Shown: positions 44,904-54,264, counted from the first letter of the stretch. The stretch is 64,000 nucleotides of DNA from Planctomycetota bacterium (GCA_016200265.1 JACQFE010000013.1:1-64000), one strand, 5' to 3'. A program made the numbers and translations. Notes: generated from the sequence alone by a model not told the origin.

Positions 44904-44951
44904 TCTCACCGAACCTGTTTGACTCTGCGTGTGGGCCGTGGCGTGTACCTC

Positions 44952-44960
44952 TGCTATAAT
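44952..44960 (+). promoter_or_regulatory. Extended -10 promoter of nadK
   Basis: TGCTATAAT, a perfect extended -10, ends 29 bp before the nadK ATG. No good -35 is seen at 17 bp, as is common for extended -10 promoters. It separates nadK transcription from the phage-like block. Confidence 0.6.
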
Positions 44961-44989
44961 GGCTCCACAAAGCATTCGAAAGTCACAAC

Positions 44990-45838
44990 ATGAAGCAGAG
45001 TACAAAACGAGTATTCCTCATCTGGAACGATGAAAAACCGGACGCAGCGGGGGTGCTGCAACGCGTTCGAGACATTGTTGCGCTTCATGCTGCAATCGTC
45101 GGCGAAGTCACGGCTGCACGATTCCAAGAAGCGCCTGCCGGTGTCGATCGCATCATCATGATTGGCGGCGACGGAACGCTGCTGGGTGTGGCGCGTGCGC
45201 TGGGATCGAAACCGATTCCGCTGATTGGAGTGAATGCCGGGAAACTCGGATACCTGGCTGAATTTTCGCTGGGTGAGATTGAAACGGACATTGAAAGGTT
45301 GCTCAGCGATGATTCGCTGATCAGCCGGCGAATGTTTCTGCAAGTGGAGGCGCGGCGCGAGGGAGCGGTCGTGGCGAACCGTCCGGCGATCAATGATTGC
45401 GTGATTCAGGCCGGTCCGCCGTTTCGAATGATTACACTTGGAGTTGACGTCAACGGAGAGCATCTGACGGACATTACGGGCGATGGGATCATCGTGAGCA
45501 CGCCGAGCGGATCGACGGCTCATAATCTTTCCGCCGGTGGGCCGATCATGCAGCCTGACGTTGATGCGTTGATTCTAACGCCGCTTTGTCCGCATTCGCT
45601 GACGCACAAGCCGCTGGTTGTGGCACCTGATAGCGAGATTGAAATTCGTGCTGAGGCCGTGAATGACGGCACGACGGTGATTCTTGACGGGCAGGTTTCG
45701 TTTCCACTTCGGCGTGGGGATCATGTTTTGGTGAGGAAAGCTTCAACGGATTTTCTGTTGGTTCGCAATCCGCGGTATGGGAAATGGCGGAATCTGATCA
45801 CGAAGCTGCACTGGGGACAGCCGCCGAGCAATCCGTAG
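44990..45838 (+). CDS. nadK: NAD kinase
   Basis: A 282-residue cytosolic kinase phosphorylating NAD+ to NADP+. The signature GGDGT is at 59-63 (IIMIGGDGTLLGVAR). VNAGKLGYLAEF near 81 is the second block. GDGIIVSTPSGSTAHNLSAGGP near 163 holds the conserved NAD-binding loop, and HSLTHKPLVV near 203 follows. Length and order are normal. An extended -10 promoter lies just upstream. A 320-bp gap follows the stop. Confidence 0.95.
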   Translation: MKQSTKRVFLIWNDEKPDAAGVLQRVRDIVALHAAIVGEVTAARFQEAPAGVDRIIMIGGDGTLLGVARALGSKPIPLIGVNAGKLGYLAEFSLGEIETDIERLLSDDSLISRRMFLQVEARREGAVVANRPAINDCVIQAGPPFRMITLGVDVNGEHLTDITGDGIIVSTPSGSTAHNLSAGGPIMQPDVDALILTPLCPHSLTHKPLVVAPDSEIEIRAEAVNDGTTVILDGQVSFPLRRGDHVLVRKASTDFLLVRNPRYGKWRNLITKLHWGQPPSNP

Positions 45839-46158
45839 TCCACCCTTTCGTTTTCCTTTGGTTTCACATTCCCCCTTATTCTTCCGGCATAGAACACCCG
45901 ATCGCGGTGTCGAGCCCATTGCCCGGCGGCGAATCCCAGCGTCACCCTTTCAGGTGGCGCCACTTTGGGCCGTTGGGCTCGGGGTAGAGTCGCGTCGAAT
46001 TGAAAATCCGCTCCAAACTGCGCAAACGGTCCTGCCAATTTCGGCTTTATAGATGTCGCGCCGGGATCGCGTGAGACGAATTACGACAACCCGGGATATC
46101 CCGCTCAGACAGTCTGAGTCCCGAACTGTCGTGCGCCCCTTTTTTTTGGAGAGGACAA
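45839..46158. other. Intergenic region between nadK and the S53 peptidase
   Basis: 320 bp with no gene. The right half contains two adjacent palindromes (46092-46118, listed separately) and a T-run (46140-46147) just before the GGAGAGGA ribosome site. Confidence 0.55.
46092..46118 (+). promoter_or_regulatory. Twin palindromes upstream of the S53 peptidase (possible operator)
   Basis: CGGGATATCCCG is a perfect 12-bp palindrome (46092-46103). It is followed at once by CTCAGAC-A-GTCTGAG, a 7-bp stem with one central base (46104-46118). They sit 40-67 bp before the ATG, in the leader or promoter. They could be protein-binding sites or an RNA hairpin. Confidence 0.4.
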
Positions 46159-47724
46159 ATGCAAGCAATATCCTATTTACAGACACCCAATAATGTACGC
46201 CCGCCGATTAATTTGAAGGCGACCGACACATCACGCACGAGCAAACCTTACATCCAGTTTCCGTCGCCGATTCAATTACGCGCTGCCGACGCGGGACCGT
46301 GGAAGGTGTTGGACCTGTGCAAGGCCTACGATTTCCCTAAAAATCTCGGCGGCGGCGGCGTGATCGGCATCCTCGAGCTGGGAGGTGGCTGGACGCAATC
46401 TGACTTGGACCGGTTCTCACAACTCAATGGCATGCCGCGCATTGAGGTTACCGATGTTTCGCTGGATGGCGCGAGGAACTCGCCGGGCGGCGAGGCAGAC
46501 GCTGAGGTGCTCCTCGACATCGAGACCAGTGCGGCGGCGTACTATTATGCGACCGGCAGGGTTCCGACAATCAAGGTTTTCTGGGCCGAAAATGATTTTA
46601 ATTCATTTGAAAAGGTCGTCGATGCGGCCGTCGAGGCAGATTGTGATGTTCTCTCGATCAGTTGGGGTGCGGACGAACTGCGCTGGGAACAAGGTGCGCC
46701 GGGAGCCGCCCGGTCTCTTGAAGCCGTCGTACAACTCGCTTGCGAAAAAGGTTTGGTTGTCTTTGCTGCTTCGGGCGACAATTCTTCGGGTGACGGGGAT
46801 GCCGGAGCCAACGTGGACATGCCGTCCGCCTGCCCTCATGTGATCGGTTGCGGTGGAACCCGGAAATCACGGCGCCAGGAAACGGTCTGGGGCAGTGGAT
46901 TGGCCAATGGCCAGGGAACCGGCGGCGGCTTTTCGCGAATTTTCCCAACACAGGCTTGGCAATTGAATGCCCCGCAAGACAACGGTCGAATGGTCCCCGA
47001 TGTCTCAGCCGACGCCGCACCGGCAACGGGCTATCTTGTGGTCATCAACGGACAGGAAACACCGGTCGGGGGCACCAGTGCGGTCGCGCCGCTCTACGCA
47101 GGTCTGTTCGCCTCTTTCGGGCGTAAGCTGGGGTTCGTATCACCGACGTTGTGGCAGAATCCTTCTGATTTCACGGACATAATCACAGGCTCAAACGGCA
47201 GTTATCGAGCAGACATCGGCCCCGACCCATGCACCGGACTTGGCGTTCCAAAAGGATCGCAGCTCGCCCAGCTTTTTCCCGGGGGTCATGGCTCTTCGCA
47301 GAGCTCCGGGAATGGGTATGCGCCCGCCGTCTTGTCAACACTCGAATCATATCGCGCTCCGGCCCATGCGAAGCGTACTCAAATTCCGGGGGAAGCGCTT
47401 GCCGTCAACGTCCATTCGATTGTGCAGCTTGCGTCTCATACGTTCACATTTAAGGAGAACAGCAACACGCCGGGCCGTTCGTTGGAGCAGTCGGTGGTCG
47501 TGAATGTTCCTGCGGGCGCCGGATTTTTTACTTGCGTTCCATATTTTACGGGCGCTTTCACAACGCCCGATTTTGCTCACTTGACCGAACGACCATTGGG
47601 ACAGTTCATGGTGGCCGTCGGTCTGCGCGGCAACAATCTGGTGTGCACGGTGCGGTTAACGGACTCCAACTCCGACGATCCAATTTTCATCGGGGTCACC
47701 GCGATTGTGGTCTTTTTCAATTAG
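46159..47724 (+). CDS. S53-family (sedolisin) serine-carboxyl peptidase without prodomain
   Basis: A 521-residue sedolisin-like protein. The catalytic Glu 116 and Asp 120 lie in AEVLLDIET, the oxyanion Asp 207 in AASGDNSSGD, and the nucleophile Ser 307 in GGTSAVAPLYAG. SISWG near 166 is the conserved strand. All catalytic residues are therefore present. Unlike classical sedolisins there is no ~180-residue inhibitory propeptide and no signal peptide; the catalytic domain begins by about residue 45. After about residue 365 comes a 150-residue extension, ending in a beta-rich domain (SLEQSVVVNVPAGAGFF, GLRGNNLVCTVRL) that I do not recognise. Export route and acid activity are unknown. The ribosome site is GGAGAGGACAA. 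The end overlaps the convergent membrane gene by 8 bp. Confidence 0.88.
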   Translation: MQAISYLQTPNNVRPPINLKATDTSRTSKPYIQFPSPIQLRAADAGPWKVLDLCKAYDFPKNLGGGGVIGILELGGGWTQSDLDRFSQLNGMPRIEVTDVSLDGARNSPGGEADAEVLLDIETSAAAYYYATGRVPTIKVFWAENDFNSFEKVVDAAVEADCDVLSISWGADELRWEQGAPGAARSLEAVVQLACEKGLVVFAASGDNSSGDGDAGANVDMPSACPHVIGCGGTRKSRRQETVWGSGLANGQGTGGGFSRIFPTQAWQLNAPQDNGRMVPDVSADAAPATGYLVVINGQETPVGGTSAVAPLYAGLFASFGRKLGFVSPTLWQNPSDFTDIITGSNGSYRADIGPDPCTGLGVPKGSQLAQLFPGGHGSSQSSGNGYAPAVLSTLESYRAPAHAKRTQIPGEALAVNVHSIVQLASHTFTFKENSNTPGRSLEQSVVVNVPAGAGFFTCVPYFTGAFTTPDFAHLTERPLGQFMVAVGLRGNNLVCTVRLTDSNSDDPIFIGVTAIVVFFN

Positions 47725-48616
47725 GAGACTCTTCGATTTGATCATGCGTTAGAGATGAGATTGGTCCGAGGAGATACCAGTGCATGGCAACGACGGCTGC
47801 GGCGCTCATTCCCACAAATTGAATGGGCAAAATTCGCAAGTAAGGGCTGCCCGGCGACCAGGGGGCGATTTCGGTCGGCGTGCCGCGGGCCGCGACCCAT
47901 AGGTATGCGAGGATACCGGCCAGTCCCGATCCGAGAAGAGCCCAGCTCATGGATTCCACCGGCGCGATTCGTTGAGCGATCTCACATGCGATTGCAACGG
48001 AGGCGGCCACGAGGAAGCATGACTGGCCGTGCGTGATCGCTCGTCCCGATGTGCCTGCCGAAAGAATCGCGACGGCGAGAAGAGTGGTCGCGCAAACAAT
48101 TCCAAAATGCTTGGCGCCTTCGGTGAGTCCGTCGGGCAGAAGCGGGCGACGACCGTAGCACCATCTCGCCATAACTCCGGACACCAGGAATGCACAGAAG
48201 ATGATGGCGAACCAGGAGGCCGCTTCGAGAGCAAGGCTGATCGCCATTTCGCGAGGGTGGCCATTGAAACCAATTTTTTCGATCAGGAGTTTTTCCATCG
48301 TGCCGCCGCGCAAGGAAACGGCGACGAGTCCGATCGCGGCCGCAAACGTTCCCGCCCCACGAATTCTGCGTCCGGCGAGGATTGCACCGGCGGCGCTGGC
48401 GGCGATCGCCAGCCCGGCGGCCTGGAGCAACATGTTCGTCGATCGATCGCGTGAGAGGATGCTCACCGCACCCTGTGGATCGGCAGGTGCAAGAGCCATC
48501 CATCCGAGCGTCCAGAAGAGCGCGATCGAAAGGGCCCAGGCGAGCCAATTGGCGGCCTTATCGAAAAACGACAAGGACGGATGAGTTGAGACAACTGTTC
48601 CGGTCATTTCGTTCAC
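47717..48616 (-). CDS. Multi-pass membrane protein downstream of dapA
   Basis: A 299-residue protein with about seven hydrophobic helices (WLAWALSIALFWTLGWMAL, LLQAAGLAIAASAAGAIL, ASWFAIIFCAFLVSGVM and others). No motif is recognised. Its GTG start overlaps the dapA stop as GTGA, so translation is coupled and the gene probably shares dapA's promoter. An internal ATG three codons later is possible. The 3' end overlaps the convergent S53 gene by 8 bp. Confidence 0.7.
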   Translation of the reverse strand: MNEMTGTVVSTHPSLSFFDKAANWLAWALSIALFWTLGWMALAPADPQGAVSILSRDRSTNMLLQAAGLAIAASAAGAILAGRRIRGAGTFAAAIGLVAVSLRGGTMEKLLIEKIGFNGHPREMAISLALEAASWFAIIFCAFLVSGVMARWCYGRRPLLPDGLTEGAKHFGIVCATTLLAVAILSAGTSGRAITHGQSCFLVAASVAIACEIAQRIAPVESMSWALLGSGLAGILAYLWVAARGTPTEIAPWSPGSPYLRILPIQFVGMSAAAVVAMHWYLLGPISSLTHDQIEESPN

Positions 48617-49584
48617 GATTCCGCCCCTCCGATTTCGTGGCGTCGCAGCACGCGCTCGATTCCGTCGCGTGCTTCGGCGGCCAGCGGCAGCAAGGGTAAC
48701 CGAAATTCCTCGGATATCATTCCGGCGATCGTCAGTGCTGTCTTAATGGGGATCGGATTGGGTCCGAATCGGCCAATACCGGTGGCGAGGTCAAAGACGC
48801 GACGGTGGAGCCGCTGGGCTTCACTGATGTTGCCGCTTGCAGCGGCATCGACCAATGATTTCATCAATTTCGGGGCGAGATTGGAAATGACGCTGATGAC
48901 GCCGACCGCGCCGAGCGACATCATGGGCAAGGTTAAGACGTCGTCGCCGCAGAGCACGGCGATATCCGAGCGAGAAGTGAGATCGGTCACTCCGTCCACG
49001 GTTCCGGACGCATCTTTGATGGCGATGATGTTGCGGTGCTTTTCGCGAAGGCGCGCGACGGTGTCGTTGTGCAGGTTGACGCCGGTGCGTATGGGCACGT
49101 TGTATAGAATAATGGGAATCTCGACAGTGTCGGCGACGGCGGAGAAGTGGGCGAACATCCCTTCCTGCGTCGGACGATTGTAATATGGCGTTACGACGAG
49201 CGCCGCTTGAGCGCCGAGCTTCGCGGCCCGGCGCGTATATTCGATCGTGTGGTTTGTGCAATTTGTTCCTGTTCCGACCATCACGCGGCAGCGGTCGCCG
49301 GAGCGAGTGAGAACCGATTTGATGATTCGTTCGCGTTCGTCGTCGGTAATCGTGGGTGATTCGCCGGTCGTGCCGAGAGCGACGAGCCAATCCGTGCCAC
49401 CGGCGATCTGGCGATCGACGAGGCGATCAAGAGCAGGCAAGTCGATTTCGCCGTCTCGGAACGGGGTGACGAGAGCGGTCATTGCTCCGCGCATGGATCC
49501 GGCCACGGATTTTTCGGTCGATTTTTCAACAAGTGCGGTTGTCGTGGTGGATTCGGTCACGCCTGTTCGCCTGGTCTGCTCCAT
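48613..49584 (-). CDS. dapA: 4-hydroxy-tetrahydrodipicolinate synthase
   Basis: A 323-residue class I aldolase condensing pyruvate with aspartate semialdehyde, the first committed step to diaminopimelate and lysine. GTTGESPT is at 71-78, the catalytic tyrosine in TPYYNRPTQEG (Tyr 135), and the Schiff-base lysine in IIAIKDASG (Lys 190). The first 30 residues (Thr/Glu-rich) extend beyond the family's usual start. Even so, ATG 49584 has a perfect AAGGAGGCACAATC site, so the extension appears real. The N-acetylneuraminate lyase branch shares the fold, but GTTGE and YYNRP favour DapA. It is followed by a coupled membrane gene. Confidence 0.92.
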   Translation of the reverse strand: MEQTRRTGVTESTTTTALVEKSTEKSVAGSMRGAMTALVTPFRDGEIDLPALDRLVDRQIAGGTDWLVALGTTGESPTITDDERERIIKSVLTRSGDRCRVMVGTGTNCTNHTIEYTRRAAKLGAQAALVVTPYYNRPTQEGMFAHFSAVADTVEIPIILYNVPIRTGVNLHNDTVARLREKHRNIIAIKDASGTVDGVTDLTSRSDIAVLCGDDVLTLPMMSLGAVGVISVISNLAPKLMKSLVDAAASGNISEAQRLHRRVFDLATGIGRFGPNPIPIKTALTIAGMISEEFRLPLLPLAAEARDGIERVLRRHEIGGAES

Positions 49585-49749
49585 GATTGTGCCTCCTTGC
49601 ACGTGGATTCAAAAGGACACGCTACCGTTCGCACGGTCGGCGTCAACTCGAATTCGGGCAATATCCGGAAGAATCGCCCTGGACAATGCTGGAATACACG
49701 GGCGGTCAAGTGGGAACTTGTCTGGACCCGATATGTCCAATGGGAGTCG

Positions 49750-49765
49750 GTGCATCAAGATGCAC
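49750..49765. repeat. Hairpin GTGCATC-AA-GATGCAC
   Basis: A perfect 7-bp stem 20 bp before the fliM GTG. A near-copy, GTGCATC-CA-GATGCAT, lies at 4863-4878. This small repeat probably pre-dates any role in fliM expression, but a leader hairpin is possible. Confidence 0.5.
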
Positions 49766-49784
49766 CCTACAATGAGGAGTTGGC

Positions 49785-50789
49785 GTGGCGGACGTATTGG
49801 ATCAAAGTGAAATTGACGCCCTGTTGGCGGCGGTTGAGTCCGGAGGTGTGGAGACCTCCACGGAAGCAGCGGTCGAGCGCGGAGTCAAGGGCGATCGCGA
49901 AATCCAAGCTTATGACTTCAAGCGACCCGAACGCGTCAGCAAGGAGCAAATGCGGGCGCTGGAGGGCATTCACGAGTCGTTCGCGCGGAACTTCGGGGCA
50001 TCGCTTTCGGGGTTTTTGCGGACGATCGTTGAAATTCGAGTCGCCAGCGCCGAGCAGCTCACCTACAGCGAGTTCATCAACTCCCTGCCCAATCCGACGA
50101 ACTTCAATTTGCTGATTGCGGAACCGCTCGACGGCCAGCTTTGTCTCGAAATCAGCCCGCTCATCATTTATCCGATCATCGATCGTTTGCTCGGCGGATC
50201 GAACGCGGAGCTGTTCATTCCACAGAGGCCTCTGACGGTGATAGAGCAGCGGCTGGTCAAGCGGATCACGGATCGGGCGCTGGTCGTGCTCACGGAATCG
50301 TGGTCGGAGCTGGTCGAGGTCAATTTCCGGATCACCGAAGTGGAGAGCAATCCGCATTTGGTGCAGATCGTAGCTCCGAACGAGGTCGTGGTGGCCATCG
50401 GATTTGAAATCAAGATGGGTGCCCGCGCGGGGACGATGAGTCTTTGTCTTCCGTTTAACGTGATCGAGCCGGTGATGGAAAAGCTGCTATCGCAGGGGTG
50501 GCTGGCGTATCAGCGTCGCGTGCCGGCCGATGACCGCTCGGAAGAGTTGGCGAAAGGTTTGGGAGCGACGCACGTCAATGTGGTCGCTTATCTGGCGGCG
50601 ACGACGATCACGATGAATGAGCTGCTCACGCTGCAGCCGGGCGATCTGGTTCAGCTCGGCAAGCCGGTCAAGGATGAAATGATTTTGCAGGTGGAAGAGA
50701 AGAACAAATTCGCCGGCACGCTTGGCCGACACAAGGACAGCCTGGCCATCAAGATTACACGCCTCGCGGAAGTGGAAGAGCGGCTTTGA
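49785..50789 (+). CDS. fliM: Flagellar motor switch protein FliM
   Basis: A 334-residue FliM. The CheY-binding N-terminal peptide is VLDQSEIDALLAAVESG (residues 4-20). The middle domain begins YDFKRPERVSKEQMRALEGIH near 43. The C-terminal SpoA domain (about 255-330) has QPGDLVQLGKPVKDEMILQV. FliM sits in the rotor C-ring and sets rotation direction. It is the only flagellar gene in the window, standing apart from an operon. The start is GTG 49785 with AGGAG upstream. The TGA is followed by about 200 bp before the restriction-modification island. Confidence 0.95.
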   Translation: MADVLDQSEIDALLAAVESGGVETSTEAAVERGVKGDREIQAYDFKRPERVSKEQMRALEGIHESFARNFGASLSGFLRTIVEIRVASAEQLTYSEFINSLPNPTNFNLLIAEPLDGQLCLEISPLIIYPIIDRLLGGSNAELFIPQRPLTVIEQRLVKRITDRALVVLTESWSELVEVNFRITEVESNPHLVQIVAPNEVVVAIGFEIKMGARAGTMSLCLPFNVIEPVMEKLLSQGWLAYQRRVPADDRSEELAKGLGATHVNVVAYLAATTITMNELLTLQPGDLVQLGKPVKDEMILQVEEKNKFAGTLGRHKDSLAIKITRLAEVEERL

Positions 50790-50996
50790 ACATCATTTCG
50801 TGTTGTTAACTTACCGTGCTGTTGCGGTTAGCGACTCCTTCACGGTAAATTCACAGGCAAGTTACAAGTCTCGAAATTCAACGACCGAGTTCTTGTCTGG
50901 AGTGAGATCGCAAAATCAAAGTAATACCTTGACAAGTTCGCGAGCTTGGAATATGTTAGGAAAGGGTTTGGTTCTGTCTATCTCGGGAAGTATGCC

Positions 50997-52049
50997 GTGT
51001 CCCTGATTCCTTACTTTAGATCAAAACTCGGAAGCGTGTACCTCGGCGACGCCCTCGATGTCATCGAGAAGCGTGTACAGCCGGAGTCCGTTGATCTTAT
51101 CGTTACAAGCCCGCCATTCGGTCTTGTCCGTAAGAAAGACTACGGAAACGTTGATGCATCCAAATACGTCGCATGGTTCAAGCCCTTTGGAAAACTGTTT
51201 CATTCTATCTTGAAGCAGACCGGATCGCTGGTAATTGATATAGGCGGATCCTGGATTCCCGGACAACCGACAAGAAGCCTTTATCACTACGAGCTTTTGA
51301 TTATGCTATGTCGTGAATGTGGGTTCCATCTGGCACAAGAGTTGTATTGGTGGAACCCAGCGAAGTTGCCGACACCCGCAGAATGGGTGACCGTCCGTCG
51401 CATTAGGGTCAAAGACGCGATCAATTGCGTGTGGTGGCTTTCTCCGACGCCGTGGCCCAAGGCCAGCAACCGCCGCGTGCTTGTTCCGTATAGCGACTCA
51501 ATGCGCGATCTGCTCGCTCATGGGTATCATGCGAAGCTTCGACCAAGTGGGCACGACATTAGCGAGAAATTCGCCATAGATAATGGCGCGGCGATCCCGC
51601 CAAACCTCATCGCGATCGCGCACACCGAGAGCAACTCTCATTACCTCCGATATTGCAAGGAAAATGGGCTGAAGGCGCATCCGGCACGATTCCCTAGCGA
51701 GTTGCCGGAGTATTTTATTCGCATGCTCACAGACTCGGGCGATGTCGTCATGGATCCGTTCGCAGGAAGCTGTGTGACCGGCGAAGTTGCCGAGCGACTT
51801 GGAAGAAAATGGCTTTGTATTGATCTTGTTGAGGAATATCTTAGAGGCGCTATGTCGCGTTTCATTCGCGCGAAGCGCGAGGCGCAGACGACGATTCTTC
51901 CTTTGCGCGAACGTCGCGAGGGCGCTTATAAGCTCTCGAGTCCTGCGGCGCTATGGAATGGGTCAGTTGATCCTCCACTTGCGACCGATGGTGGGAGGCG
52001 CCGCCGAATTGGTTCCATTGCGATGAAGAATCGGCCCAAAACTCGGTAG
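50997..52049 (+). CDS. DNA methyltransferase (N4-cytosine / N6-adenine, beta class)
   Basis: A 350-residue site-specific methyltransferase. The catalytic motif TSPPFG is at 37-42, ahead of the AdoMet motif DPFAGSCVTGE from 253. This SPPY/F-first order is that of beta-class N4mC or N6mA enzymes. The target-recognition part lies between (WWNPAKLPTPAEW, ARFPSELPEYFIR). The start is unclear: GTG 50997 has GGGAAG upstream, while TTG 50946 would add 17 residues that partly repeat GSVYLG. It is followed 8 bp later by an HNH nuclease, so it is probably the protective half of a type II system. Third-position base use looks less G/C-biased than in fliM or rho. Confidence 0.88.
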   Translation: MSLIPYFRSKLGSVYLGDALDVIEKRVQPESVDLIVTSPPFGLVRKKDYGNVDASKYVAWFKPFGKLFHSILKQTGSLVIDIGGSWIPGQPTRSLYHYELLIMLCRECGFHLAQELYWWNPAKLPTPAEWVTVRRIRVKDAINCVWWLSPTPWPKASNRRVLVPYSDSMRDLLAHGYHAKLRPSGHDISEKFAIDNGAAIPPNLIAIAHTESNSHYLRYCKENGLKAHPARFPSELPEYFIRMLTDSGDVVMDPFAGSCVTGEVAERLGRKWLCIDLVEEYLRGAMSRFIRAKREAQTTILPLRERREGAYKLSSPAALWNGSVDPPLATDGGRRRRIGSIAMKNRPKTR

Positions 52050-52057
52050 CTTGAAGT

Positions 52058-53056
52058 ATGCCAGCAGTATCACCCAGGCAACTTGTTGAAGCGATCCTTG
52101 AGGGCATTCAAGACTCTGGATTTTCCGGTGCAATCGTCTCCTCTTTGCGGGAGCACCCCCGCAAATTCGTGGTAACTACGGTCGAGGGGACATCTCAGAG
52201 TCTTTGGGTTTACGCCTGGACTCTCACGCACGGCGGGCGTCCTTCTCTACCCTACGAGTATCGCATTCAGATGACGACCGTTGAATCTCCGCTGGCTGAA
52301 AATCCAGTCGGGCATACGGTTCTCATCGGCTACGAACCGAGCATGAGGGTTTTCGGCGGTTTTGACTTGACGCGCCATCGCACTTTCTCCGTAGGCTCAC
52401 CCTCAGTTCAGGTCGATGTGCGAATTCTCCGTCAGGCGCTGCAGGATGGACTTGCATTCGATCGCAAATCAAATCAGGAAATCGCTCTCGGATTTCGGTC
52501 TGATTATTTCACAAACTATGCGTTTAACGCATCAACACTACACAAGCTTGGGAGGCAGTCCCAGACTCTTGATCTGCTCGCAAAGGCTTCTTCACGGCAG
52601 CCCATAGTCGCCGCCGACATAGAGTCACTAAGCCAAGATCGAAAGAGGATCGTTCAGACGGTCAGTCGTTTGTCTCGCCTTAGCGGTTTTCGAGAGCTTG
52701 TCCGAAACGCGTATGGGGAGCGATGTGCAGTGACGCGACTCCAGCTCCGGTTGATAGAAGCCGCGCACATCCTCCCGGTCGGTGCGCCGGGGAGCGTCGA
52801 TGATGTTCGGAACGGTATCGCGCTGTCCCCGACGTATCACCGCGCCTACGACAATGGGCTTATCTATCTAGACTCCTCCTATGACATGCGTATCAATCCA
52901 GGCAAGGAGTCGGCGCTTCAGTCGCTGAATTTGGCTGGTGGCCTTGTGGACTTTAAGGCCTCGCTCGGACGGATACACCTGCCTCAAGACAAGCGTCAAT
53001 GGCCTGACACTGGGTTCATCGATAAGGCGAACCGAGTCCGCGGAATAGCCGTGTGA
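52058..53056 (+). CDS. HNH restriction endonuclease
   Basis: A 332-residue nuclease. The HNH motif runs from RCAVTRLQLRLIEAAHILP (about 222-240, His 237) through RNGIALSPTYHRAYDNG (Asn 252, His 261). Residues 1-205 form an N-terminal domain (PYEYRIQM near 65) that probably recognises DNA. Position 8 bp after a methyltransferase gene, with the same direction and similar codon use, points to a type II restriction-modification pair. The recognition site cannot be read from sequence. No controller protein gene is seen. Confidence 0.85.
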   Translation: MPAVSPRQLVEAILEGIQDSGFSGAIVSSLREHPRKFVVTTVEGTSQSLWVYAWTLTHGGRPSLPYEYRIQMTTVESPLAENPVGHTVLIGYEPSMRVFGGFDLTRHRTFSVGSPSVQVDVRILRQALQDGLAFDRKSNQEIALGFRSDYFTNYAFNASTLHKLGRQSQTLDLLAKASSRQPIVAADIESLSQDRKRIVQTVSRLSRLSGFRELVRNAYGERCAVTRLQLRLIEAAHILPVGAPGSVDDVRNGIALSPTYHRAYDNGLIYLDSSYDMRINPGKESALQSLNLAGGLVDFKASLGRIHLPQDKRQWPDTGFIDKANRVRGIAV

Positions 53057-53151
53057 CAAACGGCGCTAGACTATTCTCACTTCGTGCCTCCGGCACGTCG
53101 AACACAAAACTTCATGCCAGCCGAAATCAAAATGTACATTTCTGATCGCGG

Positions 53152-54264
53152 TTACCGCCAGTTATCCGCATCAAACTTGGCGATGAAGTCGGCGTTGGTG
53201 GGGTATTTTTGCATGGCGGCGAGGAGGTTTTCCATGGCGCGGATGGGGTCGCGTTCGATGAGTTTGCGGCGGAGTTTGCGGGAGAGTTCGAGGGCCTGGG
53301 GGGTGAGGAGTTTTTCCTCCTTGCGGGTGCCGGATTCGTTGAGGTCGATGGCCGGGAACACGCGGCGGTTGGCCATATCGCGGTTGAGCACGATCTCCAT
53401 GTTTCCGGTGCCTTTGAATTCGTTGAAGATGACTTCGTCCATGCGGCTGCCGGTGTCGATGAGGGCCGAGGCGATGATGGTGAGCGAGCCGCCGTTTTCG
53501 ACGTTGCGGGCGGCGCCGAAGATGGCCTTGGGCTCGGCGAGGGCGCGAGCGTCGAGTCCGCCGGACATGGTGCGACCGACGCCGCGAGTCGCGGAATTGA
53601 ACGCCCGACCGACGCGCGTGAGCGAATCGAGAAGAATGAGCACGTTTCGGCCCGTTTCGACCATGCGCTTGGCTTTTTCGATGATCAGTCTTGCGATGCG
53701 AACGTGACTGGCGATGTCTTCATCGTTGCTGCTGGCGATGACTTCGCCGTGGACCGCCCGTCGCATCTCAGTGACTTCCTCAGGCCGCTCGTCGATCAGC
53801 AGGACCATCATGTATAGGTCGGGATGATTCGCGGCGACGCCGGCGGCCATCTGATGGAGCAGGACCGTCTTGCCGGTTCGCGGCGGAGCGACGATGAGGC
53901 CGCGCTGACCGAGGCCGATCGGCGTCATCAGATCGACGACGCGCATGGTGATGGGTCCGCCGGGTGTTTCGAATCGAAGCGGCGCTAACGGATCAATCGC
54001 GGTCAGTTCATCGAGCGGCTTCAATTCGGAATATCGGCCGGCGTCGAGATCGTTGATGGTTTGCACTTCAGCGAGTTCCGGCGATTGCCGGCCAGGTTTC
54101 ACAATACCCGTGATCGATTCACCGCCGCGAAGATGCAGTGCATTGCAAATCTGCGGCGAGACAAACGCATCGGTGCGCTGGATGCGATAGTTTGAAGTCG
54201 GCGAACGGAGGAATCCGCCATTTCTTGGAATGGGTTCGAAGACCCCGGTGACAGAATCAGTCAT
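53152..54264 (-). CDS. rho: Transcription termination factor Rho (short form)
   Basis: A 370-residue Rho, a hexameric RNA translocase that releases RNA polymerase. The protein begins at the cold-shock-like primary RNA site (GVFEPIPRNGGFLRSPTSNY, residues 7-26). Walker A is APPRTGKT at 126-133, LIDERPEEVTEM near 156 is the Walker-B-adjacent block, and DSLTRVGRAFN and the Q-/R-loop regions are complete. The usual N-terminal Rho_N helical bundle (about 50 residues) is absent, and no upstream extension carrying it is seen. This explains the length below the usual 420. The start ATG 54264 is clear. Confidence 0.95.
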   Translation of the reverse strand: MTDSVTGVFEPIPRNGGFLRSPTSNYRIQRTDAFVSPQICNALHLRGGESITGIVKPGRQSPELAEVQTINDLDAGRYSELKPLDELTAIDPLAPLRFETPGGPITMRVVDLMTPIGLGQRGLIVAPPRTGKTVLLHQMAAGVAANHPDLYMMVLLIDERPEEVTEMRRAVHGEVIASSNDEDIASHVRIARLIIEKAKRMVETGRNVLILLDSLTRVGRAFNSATRGVGRTMSGGLDARALAEPKAIFGAARNVENGGSLTIIASALIDTGSRMDEVIFNEFKGTGNMEIVLNRDMANRRVFPAIDLNESGTRKEEKLLTPQALELSRKLRRKLIERDPIRAMENLLAAMQKYPTNADFIAKFDADNWR

